64,000 nucleotides of DNA from Pararhodonellum marinum (GCF_015354735.1 NZ_JACEFJ010000006.1:62001-126000); one strand, 5' to 3'. Counted from the stretch's first letter, positions 1 through 9,144 are shown. Program-made: numbers and translations. Notes: a model not told the origin generated them from the letters alone.

Positions 1-1548
1 ATTGATCATGGAACCGGCTTTGTCATTGGTCCCTGATGCTCTTGCACCTCCAAAAGGTTGCTGTCCCACCACTGCACCTGTGGGTTTGTCATTGATGTAG
101 AAATTACCGGCGGCATTTTTCAATTTTTGTGTGGCCAATTCTATGGCATAGCGGTCCTGTGAAAAAACCGCTCCAGTAAGGGCATAGGGAGAAGTCTGAT
201 CTACCAATTCAAGGGCGGTTTCAAAGTGCTCAGCATGGTACACATAAATAGTGAGCACCGGGCCGAAAATCTCTTCACACATGGTGGTATACATGGGATC
301 TTGGGTCACAATCACGGTGGGCTCAATAAAGTACCCCTTAGACTTATCAAAATTGCCTCCTGCTATGATTTCAACTCCCGCTGCCTCTTTGGCATTGGCA
401 ATGTATTGGCTGATTTTATCGAAAGACTTTTCATCGATGACCGCATTGATGAAATTGGTGAAATCCTCTGTTCCTCCCATTTTCATGGACGAAAGGTCTT
501 CAAGGAGGTATTGCTTCACCTCCTCCCAAAGGTTGGAAGGAATGTAGGCCCTTGAAGCGGCGGAACACTTTTGCCCTTGGTATTCAAAAGCTCCTCTGGA
601 CAAACCTACCGCCACTGCTTTGGCATGGGCAGATTTGTGGGCAATGACAAAGTCCTTACCACCTGTTTCGCCAACTATTCTGGGATAGGATTTATATTTA
701 TGAATATTTTGACCAATCGTTTTCCAGATGGTCTGAAAAACTCCGGTAGAGCCAGTGAAATGAATCCCTCCGAAATCCGGATGATTGAAGATTACCTCTC
801 CAGTAGCCGGGCCGTCTACATAGATCAGGTTGATGACCCCATCAGGTACACCTGCTTCCCGGAAAACCTCCATTAAAACATTTGCAGAGTAAATTTGGGT
901 ATAGGCAGGTTTCCAAACCACTGTATTGCCCATCAAAGCCGCAGAAGTAGGCAGATTTCCAGCTATAGCCGTAAAATTGAACGGGGTCAAAGCAAAGACA
1001 AATCCTTCCAAAGGACGTTGCTCCAAGCGATTCCAAACGCCGTCACCCGACACGGGAGGCTGCTGTTCATAAATCTCACACATGTATTTCACATTGAACC
1101 GTAGAAAATCAATGAATTCGCAGGCGGCGTCAATTTCAGCCTGATAGGCATTTTTGGACTGGCCGAGCATGGTGGCGGCATTCAATTTGGCCCTGTAAGG
1201 TCCAGCGATCAAATCTGCCGCTTTCAGAAAAATGGCTGCTCTTTGCTCCCACTGCATGTTTTCCCAAGCCGTTTTTGCCCCAAGTGCTGCATTGATGGCC
1301 TGTTCTACATGGGATTTGTCTCCTTCATGAAAATACCCTAGGATGTGCCGATGGTCATGCGGCGGACTTAAAGGTTTCTTGTTTCCCGTTGTTACCTTTT
1401 CACTTCCGATGTACATGGGAACTTCAATTTCCTTTGATCTGGCATCTTGAATGGCCTTCTGTAATTCAGACCTCTCCGGGGATCCGGGAGCATAACTTTT
1501 CACCGGTTCATTTTTGGGTTCCGGGACTTTGAAAAAACCTTTAAGCAT
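1..1548 (-). CDS. pruA: L-glutamate gamma-semialdehyde (1-pyrroline-5-carboxylate) dehydrogenase, C-terminus cut by window edge
   Basis: The minus strand is open from an ATG at 1548 to the window edge, giving 516 residues with no stop; the last roughly 25-30 residues lie outside. The product is an NAD-dependent aldehyde dehydrogenase that oxidises glutamate semialdehyde to glutamate, the second step of proline catabolism, in the cytosol. Visible signs are the ALDH general-base motif ETGGKD (Glu about residue 294), the nucleophile motif GQKCSAASR (Cys about residue 328), EEIFGPVLTIYVY, and the C-terminal PFGGARASGTNDK stretch typical of the P5CDH class. The proline dehydrogenase partner is not in this window. 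Truncation is an artefact of the window, not a broken gene. Confidence 0.95.
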   Translation of the reverse strand, partial: MLKGFFKVPEPKNEPVKSYAPGSPERSELQKAIQDARSKEIEVPMYIGSEKVTTGNKKPLSPPHDHRHILGYFHEGDKSHVEQAINAALGAKTAWENMQWEQRAAIFLKAADLIAGPYRAKLNAATMLGQSKNAYQAEIDAACEFIDFLRFNVKYMCEIYEQQPPVSGDGVWNRLEQRPLEGFVFALTPFNFTAIAGNLPTSAALMGNTVVWKPAYTQIYSANVLMEVFREAGVPDGVINLIYVDGPATGEVIFNHPDFGGIHFTGSTGVFQTIWKTIGQNIHKYKSYPRIVGETGGKDFVIAHKSAHAKAVAVGLSRGAFEYQGQKCSAASRAYIPSNLWEEVKQYLLEDLSSMKMGGTEDFTNFINAVIDEKSFDKISQYIANAKEAAGVEIIAGGNFDKSKGYFIEPTVIVTQDPMYTTMCEEIFGPVLTIYVYHAEHFETALELVDQTSPYALTGAVFSQDRYAIELATQKLKNAAGNFYINDKPTGAVVGQQPFGGARASGTNDKAGSMIN

Positions 1549-1579
1549 GATATTTGGCGTTTATATGTTTTGTTTGCCG

Positions 1580-1587
1580 CAAATATA
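1580..1587 (-). promoter_or_regulatory. Possible Bacteroidota -7 element of pruA
   Basis: Read on the minus strand this is TATATTTG, an exact match to the Bacteroidota sigma-A -7 consensus TAnnTTTG, about 30 bases before the pruA ATG. No convincing TTG -33 element lies 19-20 bases upstream, so the call is tentative. Confidence 0.4.
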
Positions 1588-1634
1588 AAGATTCACCGCC
1601 ACATAGCCTGTGATTTCCCATACAAATGCCCCCC

Positions 1635-2330
1635 TTACAACAAATCTTCCAATTCTTTCAAATGTCGGATCGTATAAGTAGGCTTCATCTGTATAGGATT
1701 TTGGTGTGGATCAAAATAGACCTGATCCATGGCTACCTGTTGAGCACCAAAGATGTCAGACACAGGGTTGTCTCCAATCATCAGGGAATCCCTATGAAAG
1801 GCCCCTGCCTGTTGCATGGCATATTGAAAAATCCTGGGATCTGGTTTTTTGTGACCTGTTGTTTCAGAAGTGACCACCAAATGAAAATAATCCGTGAGAC
1901 CGGATGCCTTCATCTTCAAAGCCTGGCTTTCATCAAATCCATTGGTGATGATATGCAGGTCATAATTTGGCCTTAGATAATCCAGTATCTCTTTGGAATA
2001 GGGCAATAGGTGAGGTTTGGAAGAGGTCCGAAACATAAAATCTTCTTCAAAGGTCACGGGAACAGCATTCCCATCGGCACCGGCCTTGTGAAAAATTCGC
2101 TTGAATCTTTCAAGCCTCAACAGGCTTTTGTCCATTTCACCGCTGTCATACATTTTCCACAACTGGAAATTGATGGCATAAAAAGCCTCCAAAAAAATCT
2201 GGAAGGATCCGATACCTAAATTGACCAACTGATAATTTTCGTACAATTCGGAAAGAGACTCCCTGACATTTTTATCGTAATCCCAGAGCGTATGGTCCAA
2301 ATCAAAAAAAAGGTGTCTATACTTTTTCAA
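1635..2330 (-). CDS. YjjG-family HAD hydrolase (noncanonical pyrimidine 5'-nucleotidase)
   Basis: 231-residue cytosolic HAD phosphatase. Motif I is FFDLDHT with the nucleophile Asp at residue 10 and the acid/base Asp at 12; motif II is the Thr of IITNGFD; motif III Lys is in GHKKPDPRIF; motif IV is MIGDNPVSD. This arrangement with a helical cap between motifs I and II fits the YjjG group, which dephosphorylates noncanonical pyrimidine nucleotides. The start is TTG, since the codon is read from CAA at 2328-2330, and an in-frame stop lies three codons upstream. That stop is the terminator of the ArsR-like gene, so the two genes share a reading frame and are almost certainly co-transcribed. Exact substrate is inferred from family only. 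Confidence 0.85.
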   Translation of the reverse strand: MKKYRHLFFDLDHTLWDYDKNVRESLSELYENYQLVNLGIGSFQIFLEAFYAINFQLWKMYDSGEMDKSLLRLERFKRIFHKAGADGNAVPVTFEEDFMFRTSSKPHLLPYSKEILDYLRPNYDLHIITNGFDESQALKMKASGLTDYFHLVVTSETTGHKKPDPRIFQYAMQQAGAFHRDSLMIGDNPVSDIFGAQQVAMDQVYFDPHQNPIQMKPTYTIRHLKELEDLL

Positions 2331-2336
2331 CGTCTT

Positions 2337-2720
2337 TCATTTACGGTAAGGATTGTTTTGGATCTTATTGATGGCCAATTCTCTGTTGGAATAAAGGATG
2401 TGAAAGATTTCTTGGTCTTTGATCAAATTTGGATCCTTCTGTATAAACTTCAAAACCTGTAAAATGATTTCTATCGCCTCCTCTAGGATATAATAAAAAG
2501 TCCACTGATCTATTCTCCGGCTGCCTACCAAACCCGCATTTTTTAGGTAAGCGAGGTGTCTGCTGGTCTTGGTTTGGGTGAAATCCAAAATGTGTTCCAA
2601 ATCAGATATGCACAATTCTTTGTTGTTGACCAGCAAGTGGATGATCCTTACCCTTGGTTCTTCTGAAAGGGCTTTAAAGATGCGCATGCCATAATTCAAA
2701 CTGATGTTTTTGAGTCGCAT
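2337..2720 (-). CDS. ArsR-like winged-helix transcriptional regulator
   Basis: Small DNA-binding protein of about 127 residues when started at the ATG at 2720 (MRLKNISLNYGMRIFKALS). A longer reading frame reaches 2768 but adds a low-complexity leader unlike the family. The ArsR-type fold is visible: a helix with LSEEPRVRIIHLL, the recognition segment DFTQTKTSRHLAYLKNAGLV, and a wing with SRRIDQWTFYYIL. No cysteine cluster typical of metal-sensing ArsR proteins is present (only one Cys), so the effector is unknown. It lies directly upstream of the YjjG-like phosphatase in the same frame, with TGA then two codons then TTG, which points to a two-gene operon. A divergent gene begins 140 bases away. 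Confidence 0.8.
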   Translation of the reverse strand: MRLKNISLNYGMRIFKALSEEPRVRIIHLLVNNKELCISDLEHILDFTQTKTSRHLAYLKNAGLVGSRRIDQWTFYYILEEAIEIILQVLKFIQKDPNLIKDQEIFHILYSNRELAINKIQNNPYRK

Positions 2721-2858
2721 TTTGGAAAATTTAACCAAGAAAGTTGAAAGTAAATAAAGCAAATTCACTGAAAAAAGACTAATATAGCATCATTAAATGA
2801 AAGTTAAGATCTAAAAAACCAATTGTTCAGCAGATCGTTTCAATAAGAAAAGCAGGTT

Positions 2859-3509
2859 TTGAAAAAGAAGTACACATATCTTTTAAGTTTGGGTTTGCTG
2901 GCGTTTTTCCTGTTGGGGAGAGGTGAAAATGCCCAGGCGCAGGATCAGGACAAAAAAGTAATCCAGTTGTCTGGTATTGTTTTGAATGCAGACAGTACGG
3001 ATGCTGTGCCCAATGTGAACATTTATGTTCCAAAAAAAGGCAGAGGCACTACCTCTAACCTATTTGGATTTTTCTCTATGCCAGTATTGGAAGGAGATAC
3101 AGTTGTTTTTACCTATATAGGTTTACAGCGACAGACTTTTGTGGTCCCTAGTGGGGATGAAGACGGGAAAGTAAGTTTGATCCTGACCATGATGGAAGAT
3201 GAAATCACGCTCGGTCAGGTAGAGGTCATGCCCTTCCCTACCGAAGAGGAATTTAAACGGGCCGTACTAGCGCTTAACCTTGAGGATCCCATGACATTGG
3301 ATAGAGGAAATCTCAGTCCTCAGCTATTACTCCGTTATGCCGAACAGATGCCTGCTTCGGGCAATGAAAACTTCCGTTATTTTCAATCCGGACAGATGCA
3401 ACAAACCCAAGACCGGTACGGGCCAAGGTCATTTCAATTGCTGAATCCATTTGCTTGGTCAGAATTTATCAAATCCATCAAAAGGGGTGATCTGAAAAGT
3501 AAGGATTGA
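2859..3509 (+). CDS. Secreted carboxypeptidase-regulatory-like domain protein
   Basis: 216-residue exported protein of unknown specific role. Residues 1-28 form a signal peptide (MKKKYTYLLSLGLLAFFLL, cleavage near AQAQ). Residues about 35-115 resemble the carboxypeptidase-D regulatory-like beta-sandwich common in Bacteroidota surface proteins (LSGIVLNADSTDAVPNVNIYV, then GFFSMPV and a FTYIGLQ strand). The C-terminal 100 residues are polar with a conserved-looking LLNPFAWSEFIKSIK. The start is TTG at 2859; an in-frame TAA lies five codons upstream and no ATG precedes the signal peptide, so TTG is well supported. It converges on the Xaa-Pro aminopeptidase gene with only eight bases between stops. 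Confidence 0.75.
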   Translation: MKKKYTYLLSLGLLAFFLLGRGENAQAQDQDKKVIQLSGIVLNADSTDAVPNVNIYVPKKGRGTTSNLFGFFSMPVLEGDTVVFTYIGLQRQTFVVPSGDEDGKVSLILTMMEDEITLGQVEVMPFPTEEEFKRAVLALNLEDPMTLDRGNLSPQLLLRYAEQMPASGNENFRYFQSGQMQQTQDRYGPRSFQLLNPFAWSEFIKSIKRGDLKSKD

Positions 3510-3517
3510 GTGATCGG

Positions 3518-5125
3518 TTACAATTCCGGCAATACCCAATTTTCCAACACACTGGGTTGGGCCATCATCTTTTCTATTTCTTCACTTTTTCTTGGGGCAA
3601 ATTCTGATAGATTTTCTGGCCCGTTTGCTGTGACTAAAATATCGTCTTCGATCCTGACCGCTATACCCCACCACTTTGGATCACAGTCACTTCCTTCAGG
3701 AATATAAATCCCCGGTTCTACCGTAAGGACCATACCCACTTTCAAAGCCCCATAACTGCCTCGGTCATGCACATCAAGCCCTAAATGGTGACTGGTGCCA
3801 TGAGGGAAATACTTGTGACGCTGCCCCCTTTTTATGATACCCAATTCCACCAATCCTTCATTAATGATCCTTTGGGCTTCCTTTCCAATGTCTGAAAATT
3901 CTGTTCCTGGAAGGCAAAGGGAAATACCCGCTTCCTGAGCTTTAAAAACCAAATCATAAATCGCTTTTTCTTCTTGTGTGAATTTTCCGCTTACCGGTAT
4001 GGTCCTGGTAACATCGGCTGTGTAGCCTCTCCACTCTGCTCCCAAGTCCATCAACACCAACCGCTCACTGAGGTTTTGTTTGTCATTTTCTATATAATGA
4101 AGGATGCACCCATTGTTTCCACCACCAACAATCGATGGATATCCCAAACCCTCAGCCCCGTATCTTTTGTATATAAATTCATGAATTCCTTGGATTTCAC
4201 GCTCTGACATGCCTGGCTTCATCGCCTTCATTACTTCGACTTGACCTATAGCCGAAATTTTGACTGCCTTTTTTAACAATTCAATTTCCTCTTCCATTTT
4301 TACCTCACGCAGCACGGTCATCATTTTTGTAAGGTTTGATATATCCAATCGCTCATCAGGAATATCAGCTTTCAATGCCAATCTTTTCTCTGGGGAATCT
4401 GCATCCAAAAAAGCATTCAAGAGTTTATCTTCTTCAATTTCTGTATAATACGGCCTGTATCGTCCGATTATTTGGGCTACATTGGCGGCGTTTGCTATGT
4501 CTGTGGTTCTGATAAGTTCATACATCTGATCTTTGACTTCTGAGTAAACCTCTGGAAATCCCGTAGCAGCTTTAAAATGGGTTACCATGTCCAACATTTC
4601 CTTGTTGGTTTTGCTTTCTTCAATGTCTTGGGTCAGGTTAAAGGTTAAAATTTTATCAAATTCAGCAAAATCTACTAGCCCATCCTCACCAAACCGGCTG
4701 TTAAGGAATACTTCTTCAAAATCCAGTTGCTCCTTCACCCCTTCTACACCCAATCTTTTTCCATTCCACATTTCGGCTAATTCGTCTCTGTTCTGTACAA
4801 AAATCAATTCTTCCACCATTTTATTATTGATGGACCTTTTTTCACTGAAGACCAGCAAAACTGCATTGGGTTCTCTAAACCCTGTTAGGTAAAAAAAGTC
4901 TGTGTTAGGATGGAAAATGAAGTCCACATCGTTGGAACGGTTTTTTACAGGAGATGTAAAAATCACTGCCATACTGTTTGGTGGCATCATTTCCCTCAGT
5001 GCCTTTCTTCTTTTCTTGTGAAATTCACCCCCAAGACCATCCTCAAAATGGGACTGGGCTATATTGGAATGTATGAGGAAAACAGAAAGCAGTATTACTA
5101 TACTTAGGAGGCTCTTCTTGCTCAT
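3518..5125 (-). CDS. Secreted Xaa-Pro aminopeptidase (M24B, aminopeptidase P family)
   Basis: Dinuclear metallopeptidase releasing N-terminal residues before proline. I place the start at the ATG at 5125 (MSKKSLLSIVILLSVFLIHS), which opens a signal peptide; an in-frame ATG at 5146 would add seven residues. The N-terminal creatinase-like domain begins near FHKKRRKALREMMP and the pita-bread catalytic domain occupies roughly residues 270-500. Its metal ligands are visible: Asp in LMDLGAEWRG, Asp in ADVTRTIPVSG, His in HGTSHHLGLDVHD, Glu in VLTVEPGIYIPEG and Glu in VRIEDDILVT. A signal peptide indicates periplasmic or extracellular action, fitting the peptidase-rich content of the window. Confidence 0.9.
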   Translation of the reverse strand: MSKKSLLSIVILLSVFLIHSNIAQSHFEDGLGGEFHKKRRKALREMMPPNSMAVIFTSPVKNRSNDVDFIFHPNTDFFYLTGFREPNAVLLVFSEKRSINNKMVEELIFVQNRDELAEMWNGKRLGVEGVKEQLDFEEVFLNSRFGEDGLVDFAEFDKILTFNLTQDIEESKTNKEMLDMVTHFKAATGFPEVYSEVKDQMYELIRTTDIANAANVAQIIGRYRPYYTEIEEDKLLNAFLDADSPEKRLALKADIPDERLDISNLTKMMTVLREVKMEEEIELLKKAVKISAIGQVEVMKAMKPGMSEREIQGIHEFIYKRYGAEGLGYPSIVGGGNNGCILHYIENDKQNLSERLVLMDLGAEWRGYTADVTRTIPVSGKFTQEEKAIYDLVFKAQEAGISLCLPGTEFSDIGKEAQRIINEGLVELGIIKRGQRHKYFPHGTSHHLGLDVHDRGSYGALKVGMVLTVEPGIYIPEGSDCDPKWWGIAVRIEDDILVTANGPENLSEFAPRKSEEIEKMMAQPSVLENWVLPEL

Positions 5126-5388
5126 GATAAAATAGGATATGATCATTATTTAAATCACAATTAACCTAATTTTTGCGGTTATCTCAACTTGTTTTTTACA
5201 AGGTAGGGAAATATGGGGATGAGTTTTAAACGCTCTTGGTTAATGATATGGAATGGACAGTCAATTTTTAGTTTAATTTCCTATACCAACAAATCCAAAC
5301 TTTGGAACCACTAAAGTGCCTTATTTGCCATTCAAAGGAAAGCTTGGATTCTTCATTTTCACTTCACATGCAGGTAACAATCATTTTA

Positions 5389-5396
5389 TATCTTTG
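5389..5396 (+). promoter_or_regulatory. Putative -7 element of the PafA-like phosphatase gene
   Basis: TATCTTTG matches TAnnTTTG exactly and sits 25 bases before the ATG at 5421, giving a short leader. A clear TTG -33 element is not seen at the usual distance. Confidence 0.45.
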
Positions 5397-5420
5397 TGCC
5401 AAATCTAAAATAAGTCCTTC

Positions 5421-7061
5421 ATGCGAGTTGTTTACATCGTCACCCTATTATTCTTCAGTTCTTTATGTTTCTCAATAACCTTTGCCCAAACTGCCTCTCC
5501 AGATAAACCTAAATTGGTAATAGGCATAGTAGTTGATCAAATGCGCCAAGAATACCTGTATAAATACCAGGACCGCTACGTCGAGGACGGATTTAAAAGA
5601 TTGATGGGGGAAGGGTATTTGATGAAAAATGGACATTACAATTATATTCCTACTTATACTGGTCCTGGTCATGCTTCTATTTACTCAGGAGCAACCCCTT
5701 CCACCCATGGTATCATAGGCAACAACTGGTATGTCAGGAAGTTAGGAAAATCAATTTATTGTGCCGGGGACAGCACAGTTACCCATTTGGGTGGAACGGA
5801 TAAAAACGGTAAAATTTCTCCCAGAAATCTCTTAACGACTACCATTACGGATGAACTGCGATTTGCCAGTAACAAAAGATCCAAAGTGGTGGGGATAGCC
5901 ATCAAGGACAGGGGTGCCGCTTTGCCCGCAGGACATCTAGGTGATGCCTATTGGTTTGACAAGTATACAGGCGACTTCATGACCTCTACATATTATCATG
6001 AGATATTGCCAGAATGGGTGAAAGCCTTCAATCAAAGAAAACTGGCGGAAAAATACCTGGAAAAAAGTTGGGAACCTTTGTTCCCGATCGATACCTATAA
6101 GCAAAGTATAGCTGACGACAATTCTTTTGAAGGACTATTCATCGGGCGGGAAACCACTAGTTTTCCTTATGACCTTCCCAGTCTAAAAAAGGACAATGAT
6201 GGGTTGGGCTTAATTTCAACTACCCCTTTTGGAAACACACTTACTTTTGATATGGCCTATGCAGCACTAGAAGGTGAACAGCTTGGGAAAAGAGGAGAAA
6301 CTGATTTTTTGGCCATCAGTTTTTCCTCCCCTGATTACATTGGACACAAATTTGGACCTTCTTCGGCAGAAGTGGAAGACAATTACCTCAGGCTGGATCG
6401 GGAAATGGCGGAATTCCTAAAGTACTTGGACAGGGAAATAGGTAAAGGTGAGTATCTAATTTTTTTAACCGCAGACCATGGGGTAGCTGATATTATCACC
6501 TACATGGAAAGTGAAAAGGTACCTACCGGAAACTTGGATACAAGATTTGTGTTAACCCAAATACGGGGTTTTACGCAACAACAATTCGGAGAAGGCAATT
6601 GGATACAAAATTTCTCCAATGAACAAATTTTCCTGAATCGAGAGCTCATTCAGGAAAAAGGATTAAGCCTGGAAGAGGTTCAAAATAAAATCGCTGCCTT
6701 TGTTTTGCGATTTGACGGCATAAAAGAAGCCCACACCGGAACAGCAATGCAGCGCCAAGAATACAATTTTGGCAGAAGAAATCTTCTCCAAATGGGTTAT
6801 AACCACAAGGCCTCAGGAGATGTGCTTTTGATCTACGAACCTGCCTGGCTGAGTAATTCCTACAGGGGCACTACCCATGGAACCGGCTATACCTATGATA
6901 CCCATGTTCCTATTATATTTTATGGCTGGAATATCCCTCATGGCGAAAGCGTACGCTATGCCACCATCACGGATATTGCACCCACTTTGGCCATGTTGCT
7001 CAAAACCAGACTACCTAATGGAGCCACAGGACAACCTATTTTTGAAATTTTTGAAAAATAA
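5421..7061 (+). CDS. PafA-type alkaline phosphatase (alkaline phosphatase superfamily)
   Basis: 546-residue periplasmic metallophosphatase. A signal peptide ends near residue 22 (SITFAQ). The first metal-binding Asp is in IGIVVDQMRQEYL, the nucleophile is the Thr of YTGPGHASIYSG, and further zinc ligands are Asp/His in SSPDYIGHKFGP, Asp/His in FLTADHGVAD and the late His in RGTTHGTGYTYDTH. The Thr nucleophile and overall length match PafA of Elizabethkingia-like bacteria, a phosphate-irrepressible phosphomonoesterase. It is transcribed alone, with a -7 element upstream and a strong hairpin terminator after the stop. Substrate breadth is inferred from the family. Confidence 0.9.
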   Translation: MRVVYIVTLLFFSSLCFSITFAQTASPDKPKLVIGIVVDQMRQEYLYKYQDRYVEDGFKRLMGEGYLMKNGHYNYIPTYTGPGHASIYSGATPSTHGIIGNNWYVRKLGKSIYCAGDSTVTHLGGTDKNGKISPRNLLTTTITDELRFASNKRSKVVGIAIKDRGAALPAGHLGDAYWFDKYTGDFMTSTYYHEILPEWVKAFNQRKLAEKYLEKSWEPLFPIDTYKQSIADDNSFEGLFIGRETTSFPYDLPSLKKDNDGLGLISTTPFGNTLTFDMAYAALEGEQLGKRGETDFLAISFSSPDYIGHKFGPSSAEVEDNYLRLDREMAEFLKYLDREIGKGEYLIFLTADHGVADIITYMESEKVPTGNLDTRFVLTQIRGFTQQQFGEGNWIQNFSNEQIFLNRELIQEKGLSLEEVQNKIAAFVLRFDGIKEAHTGTAMQRQEYNFGRRNLLQMGYNHKASGDVLLIYEPAWLSNSYRGTTHGTGYTYDTHVPIIFYGWNIPHGESVRYATITDIAPTLAMLLKTRLPNGATGQPIFEIFEK

Positions 7062-7098
7062 TTGAACCCTTTATAAAATCATAAATAAAATTACAGTG

Positions 7099-7133
7099 CC
7101 CTGCATACCTTAAGGATGCAGGGTTTTTCTTTG
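7099..7133 (+). terminator. Rho-independent terminator of the PafA gene
   Basis: Perfect 8-bp stem CCCTGCAT/ATGCAGGG with a 9-base loop, followed by TTTTTC and more T-rich sequence, 38 bases after the stop codon. Confidence 0.85.
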
Positions 7134-7265
7134 TTATTCAAAATTTATGAATCGAATTTTTATTGATAAAATCCAAATTTTTTAGCAAAATACACTATAA
7201 TTAGACTGAACAATTCTTTTTATTTTAAACATTTGTGTCTAAATTTAACCTATTCACAATACCAA

Positions 7266-7679
7266 ATGAGACATTCACACTCGGAGATATGGACCCACTT
7301 GGTCTTAGGTACCAAGAACCATCAGCCACTCCTCAAAGACAGTTGGGTGCCCGTAATCAGGGTTGCTTTAGAGGATTTTATATCACAGATCCCGGACAAT
7401 CAGGGCACGTTTTGCATTCTTCCTGATCACATCCACTTTTTGGTCAAATTGCCCGAAGAATTATCCATAAAAGGACTTACCTATCAAATTCAAAAACTCA
7501 TAGAGGATCGCATCAAGAACTATTTCGATGAAGCAAAAGATTTCCAATGGGAAGACCAATACCATGCCCATTCTGTCAGCTTGAATAGACTTTCTCTGGA
7601 AAAAAACATCATTGAAAGGCAAAAAATCAAGCACTTGGAAATGAGCCTTGAAGAAGAGCTGAAGTTTTTGGGGTTGTAA
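7266..7679 (+). CDS. Solitary IS200-like (Y1/HUH) transposase-related protein lacking the nucleophile Tyr
   Basis: 137-residue protein when started at ATG 7266 (MRHSHSEIWTHLVLGTKNHQ); a longer frame from TTG 7233 adds eleven residues. The order of features follows the IS200/Y1 fold: the first strand IWTHLVLGTKN, then LPDHIHFLVKLP carrying the HUH metal-binding pair His-x-His, then FQWEDQYHAHSVS, and a terminal helix LEKNIIERQKIKHLEM. In active enzymes this last helix carries the catalytic Tyr (pattern NYIxNQxxHH); here the site reads N-I-I, so no Tyr is present. I see no flanking subterminal hairpins or second copy, so this looks like an orphan or domesticated relative (RAYT-like), not a mobile unit. 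Confidence 0.7.
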   Translation: MRHSHSEIWTHLVLGTKNHQPLLKDSWVPVIRVALEDFISQIPDNQGTFCILPDHIHFLVKLPEELSIKGLTYQIQKLIEDRIKNYFDEAKDFQWEDQYHAHSVSLNRLSLEKNIIERQKIKHLEMSLEEELKFLGL

Positions 7680-7825
7680 TTTTAAGTAGCACATTCAGTT
7701 AATCACCTGCCACAATATTCCAAGAATACCTGCAACTTTGACTGTTCCAAGAAATTCCGTTTTATTGATTTTCGCTTATTAAGCTTGGGAAATAAACCCT
7801 ATCTTATAGCAAAATAAATTTTGAT

Positions 7826-8926
7826 ATGAAACTGGAAACCTTAGCCATTCACGGAGGCAATATCATTACCGATAACCTGAAGCCTGTTATCCAACCCATT
7901 ACCCTATCCACTACATTTAGCCATCAGGAAAACTCTCCCGTTTATTCCAGAGCTAGCAATCCCAACAGAGATGCCTTGGAAAAATTATTGGCTCGGTTGG
8001 AAAATGGGGATGAAGCCGCTGCCTTTTCTTCTGGTAATGCTGCTGGTATGGCTGTTTTTCAGGCGCTCCCAAAAGGCAGCCATATCATAGCCCCTGATGA
8101 CATGTACCACGGATTAAGGTATCAGCTTCAGGAAATCTTTAAAGATCAATTCAGTGTCAGCTTTGTGGACCTCACCCAACCTGAGAACCTGGAGTCACTT
8201 GTTCTTCCCAACACCAAGTTACTTTGGATAGAGACACCTTCCAATCCCCTGTTGAAAATAAGTGACATCAAGGTTTTGAGTGCCATTGCAAAAAAACATG
8301 GTATCCGTGTGGCTTGTGACAATACTTTTGCCACTCCTGTATTCCAAAATCCACTTGAACTGGGTGCTGACTTGGTCATGCACAGCAGTACTAAATACCT
8401 GGGCGGTCACAGTGATATACTGGGAGGAGCCTTGATAACTAAAACAAATGATGATTTTTGGAAACGGATCAGACTAATTCAAACTACGGGAGGTGCTGTC
8501 CCGGCACCTTTTGATTGCTATTATCTTGTCAGAAGCATCAAAACCCTTCCTTATAGAATGGCAGGGCATCAAAACAATGCCTTAGAACTTGCCCATTATT
8601 TAAACAGCTCGGAAAAAGTGGAAAAAGTATATTATCCCGGTCTAAAGAACCATACTGGACATGCCATCGCCACAAAACAAATGAGTGGCTTTGGTGGGAT
8701 GCTCTCATTTTTGATTCAAGGAGGGGCAGAAGAAGCGGATACAATGATCAAAAAGCTTCATTACTTTTCCAATGCCACAAGTTTGGGAGGTGTGGAAAGC
8801 CTGATAGAACGAAGGGCAGCCTCAGAAGGACCGGATAGTACGACCCCAGCCAATCTCATCCGGGTTTCTGTTGGATTAGAAAATGTTGAGGATTTGAAGC
8901 AGGATTTAGAACAAGCCCTTAAGTAA
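7826..8926 (+). CDS. PLP-dependent trans-sulfuration enzyme (cystathionine gamma-synthase/lyase family)
   Basis: 366-residue cytosolic enzyme of the Cys/Met metabolism PLP family. Visible signs: LAIHGG start, YSRASNPNRDALEKLLARLE, the cofactor-binding AAAFSSGNAAGMAVF, YHGLRYQL, the Asp of RVACDNTFATPVFQNPL that pairs with the pyridine nitrogen, the Schiff-base Lys in HSSTKYLGGHSDILGG, and the C-terminal LIRVSVGLENVEDL. Family members carry out gamma-replacement or elimination on homoserine esters, cystathionine or methionine; sequence alone does not separate MetB from lyase activity. It is a single-gene unit between a long A/T-rich leader and a convergent gene. Confidence 0.88.
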   Translation: MKLETLAIHGGNIITDNLKPVIQPITLSTTFSHQENSPVYSRASNPNRDALEKLLARLENGDEAAAFSSGNAAGMAVFQALPKGSHIIAPDDMYHGLRYQLQEIFKDQFSVSFVDLTQPENLESLVLPNTKLLWIETPSNPLLKISDIKVLSAIAKKHGIRVACDNTFATPVFQNPLELGADLVMHSSTKYLGGHSDILGGALITKTNDDFWKRIRLIQTTGGAVPAPFDCYYLVRSIKTLPYRMAGHQNNALELAHYLNSSEKVEKVYYPGLKNHTGHAIATKQMSGFGGMLSFLIQGGAEEADTMIKKLHYFSNATSLGGVESLIERRAASEGPDSTTPANLIRVSVGLENVEDLKQDLEQALK

Positions 8927-8953
8927 AAAAGAAACCGCCTGGGTGATGGCGGT
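8924..8953 (-). terminator. Possible terminator for the convergent yifB transcript
   Basis: ACCGCC/GGCGGT hairpin with an 8-base loop; read on the minus strand it is followed by TTTCTTTTTT. It overlaps the stop codon of the trans-sulfuration gene and lies about 190 bases past the yifB-like stop. Confidence 0.45.
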
Positions 8954-9144
8954 ATCTTTATCCATAGATTCCGAAAGAGTTGTGAAAATACCAACAAAAC
9001 GTCACAACAATTCTTAAATTGGTGAAAGCAACCTTTTCACATATTAAATGTAGGTAGGAATTAGTTAATTGACAAGAATTTGTGTACAAAAAGACTAAAA
9101 ATTGAAATAAAAATTTATTTTTCCCCTGATTGTAAGATCTTTCA

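Noticed and set aside
226-1104. Several plus-strand open frames of 60-110 codons across 0.2-1.1 kb
   Set aside because: They lie antisense or in other frames to the continuous, clearly homologous PruA coding frame on the minus strand.
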